From contig WELB01000178.1 in NCBI GenBank assembly GCA_009602725.1, positions 11,292-25,553 of the forward strand: a DNA stretch of 14,262 bases, given 5' to 3'. The DNA is from Spirogloea muscicola. Taxonomy: Eukaryota; Streptophyta; Zygnematophyceae; Spirogloeales; Spirogloeaceae. The position numbers were made by a program, and so were the translations under genes. The notes beneath the pieces were generated by a model. The model was not told where the DNA came from. It did no database searches and saw only the letters and a program-made list of their open reading frames with translations. This document shows, piece after piece, positions 1 through 7,500 of this stretch (the stretch's first letter is position 1; each line of letters opens with the position of its first letter).

Positions 1-2404
1 CGGCCGCCGCGCCTACGCGCTCACCACTTCCGCCCTCGCCACCGCCTCCGCCCTCTGCCTCCTCGCCTACTGGCAGCACGGCGGCGGCCGCGCCGGCGGC
101 GGCCGCGCCCTCCCAAAGCTGCGCTGGCATGGGCCGCCCGTAGGCGGCCGCATGGCCATCTGCCTCGTCGGCGGCCTCCGCCAGTTCGAGCTCACCGGCC
201 CCAGCCTCGTAGAGCACCTCCTCGCGGGTTCTCCTCCCACCCTCTCCCTTACATTCTCCTCCCATTCTCTTCTGCCTTTCCTTCCCCCTCCCTCCTCACA
301 CTCTTGTGGCCCCCACGTCACAGCCGTGTTCCACAGCCGCCCCCGCAGCTGCCGAGGGGCCGATGCCATCGTCACAATGAACGTGAAATTCAGATAAAGC
401 AACTTCTCCTTATCAAACTCGCTTCTTGCCGCCGGCCTCGTGCAGGGTACGAGCACGCGGACGTGTTCGTCGTGGCGCCGCTGGACGCGGACGCGTACAA
501 GGTGCAGCTGCTGGGCGGCACCAACGTCGCGGCCGTGCGGCTGTTCGAGCCGACGGAGCTGCCGGTGGACGAGACAGCGATGCGGGTGCTGGCCAAGCGC
601 GCATCGCCGCGCGGCCGTCAGGGCCTGCTGCAGTACCTCGCGCTCGTCGAGCAGTGCGGGCAGGTGATCGAGGACGCCGAGGCCGCCGGCGGCTTCGCCT
701 ACTCGTGGGTTCTGCGGACCCGCCCCGACGGCCTCTGGTCCGGCCCGCCGCCACCGCTCGCGTCCCTGGACGCCGCCAGCTACTACATCCCCCACGGTGC
801 GGCTCTCGCATGCGGGCTCTCGCTCAGCATCCCCGCTCTCGCCAATGATAGGCCTGCTCTCGCCGTCTGCATACGTTGAGCGTTCTGCTCGGAAGCTGTG
901 TCGTTGCTCAGCTCGCTGCTGGCCGAGTCCAGCAGCGCCAGTAGATTCCTCTCTCCTCCACCTTCTCCCTCCCTCCTGCTTCCGTTCTTCTCAAATTGCT
1001 GTCTATGTATCTGCTCCCTCGTGTCCGCTCACTCCTTCAGTGTCATCCTTGTTCCCTCCCTTCTTCCCCCCTCCTCCCCACCGCTCTTTGAATATCAGCA
1101 GCCGCATTCTTCCTTCTTCCCCCCCCGTTCCCTCCTTTCTTCTCCACGCAAAGCCCCCACCTTTTCCTGTTCTTGTCTGCTGTGGCGCATTGATTTTGTC
1201 TCAACCGGCTGGCCACGAATTGGCTCCTCTTATGCGTTGCGGGTTCGCCGCTGCACTTCCTTCCAGGCTCGGACTACGATGGGCTCAATGACCGGCTGAG
1301 TTTGGCCAACCGCAGCGCCAGCAGAGTGGGCCTCGCCTGGCTCTCCACGCTCCCGGAGCTGCGCGCCAAGGCTGGCGCCGTTGCCATCGGCGCCGAGAAG
1401 GTGCCATCCTTGTAAACCCCGCCACTTGGCACGGAGCCTCCGCCCCGCTGCCCGCCACTCCGCCGACTCCGCAAGCGGCGACTTCGCAACCGCCGGTGGT
1501 GTTGGTCGATGTTCCCTTGTTTACTTCGCCTTTGCCTTTGGATCATCAAGAGATGTTTCTGGCCTACTGATGCAGAAAAAATTTCTAAGCTCACTGATCA
1601 TCTGTAAGCATGTTGGCAGGAGCACTTGCTGTCTTTCGTACTTCTACGTGGCCAGTTTTTGTCAGCTCGTTCAAGCTTTTTTCTCAGATCAAGCAGTGAT
1701 GATTCTGTCAACTTCTCTTCTGTCCAGTATCTTAAATTCAGTGGCTGTACTGTGGGTGCTCGCAGCACATGGAGGAGCTGCTGAAGCTGGGGGGCCTGCT
1801 GGGCGCCGTGCGGCGCGCTCGCTTCCCCTTCTGCGTGCTCACCAAGCGCTCGTTCCGCTTCCCCCCGGCGGAGCCGCTGCACACGCCGGTCGTGCCCATC
1901 GGCTTCGATGGAGCCGACGGCGGCAAGTACTGCTGGCCTTGCCGCCCTGCGCGCCAGTCCTCGCTCGATCCCCGCCTGCGCCAGTGGTTCGGCACCAAGG
2001 TCTGGCCCGTACTATAGCACTGCAACCTCATGCTCTAGCCCTGAGATTTGATTCTCTGCACCCGTTTGTTCTGCACGGCAGTCGCAGAGCCGGCGGTAAT
2101 TTGATGTTAGCCTGAAAGAGTTTCGCGTGCTCTTGTCTATCCACTCCTGCTGCAGCATTTTTGTAACACAACAAGCCAAGAGTGGCCCCCCCAATGGCGC
2201 CGGCTCTTTGACAAGGCTGTGACAGAGGGCGCAGCGCATGCACGGCAGCACTTTGCGAAGCACCGCAACCTCTATCACTGCGTGCGCGGTCTTGCTAACT
2301 TCAAGCGCACGGTGCCGACATGGGAAGGCCCCTCGGCACTCGCCGTCTGCATTGAGGGCTTCAGAGTGCACCCCAAGGCAGCATCGGTGCCGCTAGCGGT
2401 CTGA
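1..2404 (+). CDS. DUF7796-family type II membrane protein, 5'-partial, five exons
   Basis: Exons 1-227 (frame from base 2), 446-796, 1267-1400, 1766-1999 and 2156-2404 (TGA) join in phase with GT-AG introns into 397 visible residues. Residues about 5-24 form one hydrophobic segment after Arg-Arg, which looks like a signal anchor; a short Gly/Arg linker follows. The conserved domain begins MAICLVGGLRQFELTGPS (51-68). It continues with VFVVAPLDADAYKVQLL, GRQGLLQYLALVEQC, SWVLRTRPDGLWSGP, YDGLNDRLSLANRSAS, RFPFCVLTKRSFRFPP, a CWPC pair and a C-terminal TWEGPSALAVC. I recognise this order from plant proteins such as Arabidopsis AT2G04280 and AT4G12700 (DUF7796), which are of unknown function. The anchored layout and RTRPDG segment resemble Golgi glycosyltransferases, but that is inference only. 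An in-frame acceptor at 1742 would add eight residues to exon 4; 1766 fits the family spacing better. The last exon starts after CTGCAG at 2155 and restores the conserved Cys/Trp/Trp/FD segment. The true start lies upstream of the window. Confidence 0.85.
228..445 (+). other. Intron 1 of the DUF7796 gene, pyrimidine-rich
   Basis: The donor is GCGG|GTTCTC and the acceptor GTGCAG|GGTAC. A glycine codon is split across the junction, which joins the VEHLLA segment to the YEHADVFVVAPLD segment. The first 80 bases are almost pure C and T on the coding strand. Confidence 0.8.
797..1266 (+). other. Intron 2 of the DUF7796 gene, long pyrimidine-rich tract
   Basis: The donor is CACG|GTGCGG and the acceptor TTCCAG|GCTCG, splitting a glycine codon. 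At 470 bases it is the gene's longest visible intron. Much of 945-1170 is C/T on the coding strand. Reading through the donor gives about 28 unrelated codons and then a stop at 877-879, so retention would truncate the protein before the conserved GLNDRL motif. Confidence 0.8.
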
Positions 2405-2678
2405 TGGGCGCTTGACACTAAATCGCTTCTCCAGCGAGCACCGACTTCGGTCCTCGATTTGCTCACCTTCACTTGAAGCTTGTGAGCTAGTCAAATGAAG
2501 ACTGACTCAGCGGGTTTATTCGCTGGCTTGAAGCCAATTATTTTATTTTTTGGGAGGGATTGTGCAAGGTGATTCCCTTCTCCGAATAAATATATCTTCC
2601 GCTTAGCTTCCTTGCTTATTCATTGCGCCATTGTCATTCCCTGCTTGCCAGCAGACCACCCTGATAGTTTCTTTGGTA
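2405..2678. other. Intergenic stretch after the DUF7796 gene
   Basis: I see no gene here. It probably contains the 3' untranslated region of the plus-strand gene and ends at the outer edge of the copia foldback. It is more AT-rich than the flanking coding sequence, with T runs near 2540-2550 and 2590. Confidence 0.6.
2585..2590 (+). terminator. Possible AATAAA polyadenylation signal of the DUF7796 gene
   Basis: An AATAAA hexamer lies about 180 bases after the stop codon at 2402-2404. I saw no TGTAA, the usual green-algal signal, between the stop and the start of the copia remnant. This is a weak single-motif call. Confidence 0.25.
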
Positions 2679-2945
2679 TACTGCAGTTGCAACTTCAGCC
2701 CAGAAGTCTTTGATCGGTCTTGCTGAATGACACATTCAGCGAGCCCTCTCAACAATTATACAATTCCATATATTCAGCTACTCCATCCTGTTGTGGTGTA
2801 CATGAAATCGTCTTCTCATGTCTAATGCCACTTTCTTTCAGGAAACCTTTCAAATGCGAAGAATATACTCACCACCGTTGTCTGTACGTAAAACTTTGAT
2901 CTACTTCCCAATGAACTTCTCAGCCTCCGCCTTGTACTCCTTGAA
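2679..2945 (-). mobile_element. Ty1/copia integrase-core remnant, left arm of a foldback, decayed
   Basis: Read on the minus strand, this arm gives, in shifting frames, FKEYKAEAEKFIGK, then IKVLRTDNGGEY, then FLKESGIRHEKT and DGVAE, and finally segments resembling ARSM and AEVATAVY. That order is the copia integrase catalytic core with the conserved TDNGGEY block. At least two in-frame stops and a frameshift near 2858-2865 break it. No long terminal repeat, gag, protease or reverse transcriptase was seen next to it. It is a dead fragment in inverted orientation to the copy at 2969-3235. Confidence 0.75.
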
Positions 2946-2968
2946 CGTTGAGAGACATTCGTCTCGTC

Positions 2969-3235
2969 TTCAAGAAGAAGCAGGTAGAGGCTGAGATTTT
3001 GACTGGGAAGCAGATCAAATTCTTCCGTACAAACAAGGGGGGGAGTATATTTCTTCGCATATTGAAGAATTTCCTGAAGGAGAGTGTAATTAGACATGAG
3101 AAGATGATTCCATATACACCATGAACTGGATTAGCTGAAAGATGGAATTGTATAATCTTTGAGAGCGCTCGCTCAATGCTTCACACAGCAAGACTGATCA
3201 GACAATTCTTTGCTGAAGCTGTTGCAACTGCAGTA
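2969..3235 (+). mobile_element. Ty1/copia integrase-core remnant, right arm of a foldback, decayed
   Basis: Read on the plus strand, it shows VEAEILTGKQIKFFRT, a damaged block (TNKGG where TDNGGEY is expected, with a lost base in the G run near 3038-3043), FLKESVIRHEKMIPYTP, an in-frame stop, then GLAERWN, FESARSMLHTARL and FFAEAVATAV. The order matches the copia integrase core after the second acidic residue. The Asp-to-Asn change, the frameshift and the stop show it is not functional. It pairs with the inverted copy at 2679-2945 across a 23-base spacer. Confidence 0.8.
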
Positions 3236-4520
3236 CCTGCTCACGAGGAGAGCTGCATCATAGTGCGTGCCACTGCCAAGAGTGGAGCAAGGCGATGCAA
3301 CCTGCAGTGTTCTGACTGCTGTTCTTGCTCTTGCATTGCGCCTAACCTGTGGTGCTCAATCAGTCACTGCCAGTGTATCACATATGGTTCCACACCTCTA
3401 AAAATGGCGACAAGCTGTCATGTTTGTGCAGTTCTCACACGACGTGCAGGCTTCACCCTTCTTATACGAGCAATGCAGTGCTCTGCCCTTTCTCACATTC
3501 GCGGGATAGTTGGGTGTTATGCAGCATCTTGCAAGGATTGGCGGTCCAGGTCTATCTACTAGGCAATCTCTGCCTGTCTGTCAATAGGTTGAGCCTTGAC
3601 TAGCTGCCCACTCTCTCTGTTTTACACTGGCCTCTCTCACAAAGATCTGCTCAGAATGATTGCCTGCTTACTGTAACTTATATGGAAATTAGCAACACGA
3701 GTGGCAGGCCGAGTGCTGAGAAGTGAAGAGCGAGCTATGCCATCAAGGCAACAAAAGGCAATCAACAAATAGCAACTTCGTTGACAGCAAATCACCTTAC
3801 AAGCTGCCCCTTCACTCGTGCTAGAGCGCCGCTACCAGAAGCCCAGCAGCTGTACATGTCAGTTTGGTCATTCTACTGTGTCTGAACGCACCAGCAGCTG
3901 CTTTTTAAGCTCAATGGCAAAGAGGACAGCGAAGGGGCTGAACTCAATGACAATGACAAGAATGACGCACTGTACTGGACGAGGTAGACAAGCTGCCCTC
4001 CTGGTTCCGCTGCGAGCACTAACCGTGGAGGTGTCCAAGTTGAGAGTCACGTGTAGCAAGAGCAAGGCTGCTGGTAGCTGCAAGCCTGTCAAGAGTAGCC
4101 ATTGAAGCTAGCTGCTGCTAAGGTTGTTGCTGGTCCATCTCGACAGCAAGCAGCTGCTGGACTCCCCATTGGCTAGCCATCCGTAACACCTTAAGATTGT
4201 TGGTGCAGTCAGTGTTGCATGAAGCTGGCCGCCATGCTGCGCTCTTGGCATGCTGCCACTAAGGCCTGTTCCTCCTCCATGCTGCTGAGAGCATGCTCCC
4301 GGTCGAGCAAGTAGTCCACTTGGCCACATGGTCCTTACTGTGTAATCTTTGGTGGTGGGTAGGCCTTTTCTGATACTATACATGAAGCTTTTCTAGTCCA
4401 CGATTCAATCATGGAGTCTGCCCAGGCTGAATTGCTTGCCAAGGGCCTACACCTGTCGCGCAGCGTTGCTGTACAAATTAAGCGCTTGGCAATATTGATA
4501 AGTCAGTGAGAGCTTGGAAT
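3236..4520. other. Intergenic stretch without a recognised gene
   Basis: Several open frames of 60-128 codons occur on both strands (for example 3176-3562 plus, 3818-4105 plus, 4108-4383 minus). None has a recognisable motif or a convincing splice partner. The 3' untranslated region of the minus-strand SNF2 gene should start at the right-hand edge. I found no TGTAA on the minus strand close after its stop codon, so the transcript end is unplaced. Confidence 0.5.
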
Positions 4521-7500
4521 CTAACGGCCGCGTGATCGGAGGAAGTCGGCCTGCAGGGCTGCTCGCTCTTCGGTGCTCAGCTTTGCAATGAAGGTGCTGA
4601 ATTTCATCAGGTCCAGGCCTTTGAAGGCGGCCATCTCGGCAAACTGGCTTGCTTTCCTTGCCTCCACATCTTCTCTCGCAGCAATGTGGCCAAGGGACGA
4701 CAACCGGCTGTCTCCAACTAAGGTGGCGGTCGATTGGCTCAGCTCGTCATGGCGGGGCCCTTGCCGGAGGGCCTCTGCTGACCTTGGGCCAACGGATGAT
4801 GCGCCAGGTGAATTGCCGGCGACACCGTCAGCATCCTCTGGCATTCTCTGCTTCCAGTGGTGTCGGCCTCCATGCGGTGGCTTTTTTGTAGCAGCACTAT
4901 GGACCTCAGCTCTTGCCCGTTTCCTTGGTGGTGACTTGGAACCCAGCACCTGCTCATTCCGATGCGTATATATGACGCCTGCAACCCTCGACGTACACCA
5001 CTTTAGGACGTGTGCCAGCAACTTGACTAGCTTACACTACACAAGGTCTGCACTGTCAGACGACAAATCTATGCACGACCGGCTGCTCTTGTCTTTGCTT
5101 GTGCAGCTAAAGCTAATTACATTGCCTTCTTTAGGTGAATATATGTAACATGTACCTGCAGATGCAAGCTCCTCCCTCAGTGTATTGCCTCCTGCCCCAC
5201 TTCGGACAGCGGCCTCCTGTGCATCATCTTCTACCTCTCCACCACCCTGTCGCGCCCGTGCGGCCATGGCTTCGGCCTGGATAAGGCGCGCGAGCTCGCT
5301 CAAGCCACGCGCGTCTCCGTCGTCATCCTCTACCAGGGAGCCATGCACCCCCTCCCCAGCAGGATCCTGCTCGCTTGGGCGGGCAGCCCGCCCATGGCAG
5401 CCTCCCGCTGGCTGCGCCTGGTTTGCGACGACCCTCAGCCGCCTTGCCTCGTGCTTCTCAATAATGTCTGCAGTGAATACTTCGTCGGATAGATCCCGGA
5501 ACAGGTTCCCCACACCGAAGAGCTCCCCCTTGTGGACCTTCGAATCCTGCATGAATAGCACATCCGTTTTCTAAGTTGGGCTGGGATACCATTGCTTGTG
5601 ACTTCTGTTAGTTGTTATTGCCCCAATCCAGAAGTTGCTGGACGTAAATGCCTCAATTAGATTGACAAAGCTCGTTGTGAAATCAGGAGCCCGGAACCCT
5701 TCAGCTAAGGACGTCTGGTGACAAGATCTGGGTCAAGCGACCAGGCTGCAGACCTGCACGCCCTCAAAGTAGCGTTTCTCTGTTGCCCCAACAGTGGCGA
5801 TATTGGACTGCTGCTGCTTGTAAATCTGCCTTGAGTACACGAGCTCCTCCAGGGAGCCCGCCGACAGCAGCCGATACACTGTGACGTGCCTTGTCTGGCC
5901 GTATCGAAATGATCGGTCCTGCGCCTGCAGGTCGTGGGCGGGATTCCAGTTGGGGTCGAAGACGACCACCCGGTTGGCGCTCGCAAGGTTTAGGCCCAGG
6001 CCTCCGGCACGCGTGGACATCAAGAAGACCTGGAAACACACAGTTTACTAGTTCGCAAAAGATCCAGTAGATCATTACACACATTGCAGACTTGATACGC
6101 CAGGAACTTGAGCACCTATATCTGACAAGCTCACAAGTCTCCAAAAGTTGAATGAAGTCATTGTATACATATGTACAAATGGAAGTAGAGAGATGTGTCT
6201 CAGGCTGCTATGTCTATGAGAGAGCTTGGTAAGATGGAATCATTGAAGAGGACCTGAATGCTTGGGCTGCTGTTGAACTCGTCCACCATTGCTTGTCGAG
6301 CAGCCATAGGCGTGCCACCGTCGAGCCTGAGGAAGCTGTAGCCTCTCCTAATCAGGAATCGATCAAGAATATCAAGCATCCTGCAGAAGCAGCAAAATAC
6401 CAAGGAATCAGCTGCAGCTAAGCTCGAAACAGAGCACAGTGTCAACTGTTCGTGTCAATGCCAATCTGGTCTTGGGCGCCCACATACTTGACTGAGAGGC
6501 TGAAGAGGAGTATCTTGTCACCACCACTTGTCCAGCTCATCAGCAGGAGCTCCAGCGCCTGCATCTTCCCGCAGTGGCTGGCATCACTGAGGCCCAGAAA
6601 GCTCTTGCTCGGGGCCACGCCACCAGCCAGCGATGCACCCTCTCCGAGGGCCATCCTGGCAAAATCCTCGTCCTTCTCGCGCTTTGCTGGCTCGTCTTTG
6701 GGGTTTGCTTTTATGAGCTCGAGGTGGTTGCTGACCTGGCACAGCGGCAGGGGCTCGGCCCTAGGCATCAGAGTCCTGGAGCATGTATGAGAAGAGTCTG
6801 GTTGTCAGTTCTGCTTTTTGTTCAGGACTTGTATCTCGAGGTTGCTCAACAGTGAGCCCTAAGTCCATGCTGTAGTTTAGGGCTGCTAAACCTAAACCCT
6901 AAACCCTGAAACCCTTAACCCTAAACCCTAACCTAAACGAAATGCTGGACACGAACTCCCTCCAGAAAGCAGTCATCATACTGACGGTGCAACTTAGACT
7001 GCAATGTTAGTGGTGGGCACCTGCTGCAGCTTTGTGAGGCAGGGGAGGATGAGGCAGAACGGGCACTGCTCGCACGCCTGCCCATCCTTGTGCATGTGCT
7101 TCCACAGGATGCCATCTTCTGCCACCTGATGGTGGCACTCAGCCCTTATCAGCCTCGATCCGCAGCTGCAATATATATACAGGCAGCGATCGGACACTCC
7201 TCTCAGATGCTGAGTATGGAGCCTGGTGTTGACCATGTCACGTCAGCTAAGAGCACAGCGGCAGCAGCTTCTAACATCAGTGGAGATCAGGTGTGGTGCA
7301 AAGCGAGCTGATCAGTGGTATCCACACGCGCTACCTGCAGGGCTCGTCCTTCTGAATAAGGAGCTGCATGTCGGGGCTGCCGAGAATGCGGTGGTACACC
7401 TGGCGCTGCAGCGGTGACATGGTGCAGAAGACGATGTTGTCCTCCTTGCCCAGCATCAGATGGCCGATGGTCTCGTCCTTGGTCCTCCTCAGCATGAACC

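Larger units (their letters stand above)
2679..3235. repeat. Imperfect inverted repeat (foldback) of two copia fragments
   Basis: The reverse complement of 2679-2945 aligns by eye along nearly the whole length of 2969-3235. Shared blocks include ATTAGACATGAGAAGA, TGGAATTGTATAAT and GTTGCAACTGCAGTA. The 23-base centre (2946-2968) contains a small perfect inverted repeat, GAGAC-ATTC-GTCTC. The arms have diverged substantially, with indels, so this is either an old duplication or two separate insertions. Confidence 0.8.
6736..7020 (-). other. Intron 10 of the SNF2 gene, containing telomere-type repeats
   Basis: The donor is CAG|GTGCCC at 7020 and the acceptor TGCCAG|GTCAGC at 6736, both in phase 0. 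It joins the [15 protein letters not shown] segment to [12 protein letters not shown], which is continuous in the family. It is among the longer introns of the gene and carries the telomere-type block at 6887-6938 and a hairpin built from the same heptamer. Confidence 0.9.

Noticed and set aside
67-795. A 242-codon open frame on the minus strand opposite the DUF7796 gene
   Set aside because: It is an antisense shadow of GC-rich exons 1-2 and the intron between them. The composition is Arg/Gly/Ala-rich with no motif, while the plus strand gives a conserved protein with working splice sites.
859-2352. A 14-base identity (CTCGCCGTCTGCAT) between intron 2 and the last exon of the DUF7796 gene, both reading Leu-Ala-Val-Cys-Ile
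   Set aside because: One 14-base match between unrelated places is expected about as often as not in 14 kb of DNA, and the flanks align poorly. I take it as chance and not an exon duplication.
3818-4105. A 95-codon plus-strand frame with many Ser, Lys and Thr
   Set aside because: There is no recognisable motif, no splice partner in phase and no family resemblance. Frames of this length occur by chance in this composition.
6886-6938. A real chromosome end or telomere
   Set aside because: The units are degenerate, only about 50 bases are present, and the SNF2 coding exons continue on both sides.
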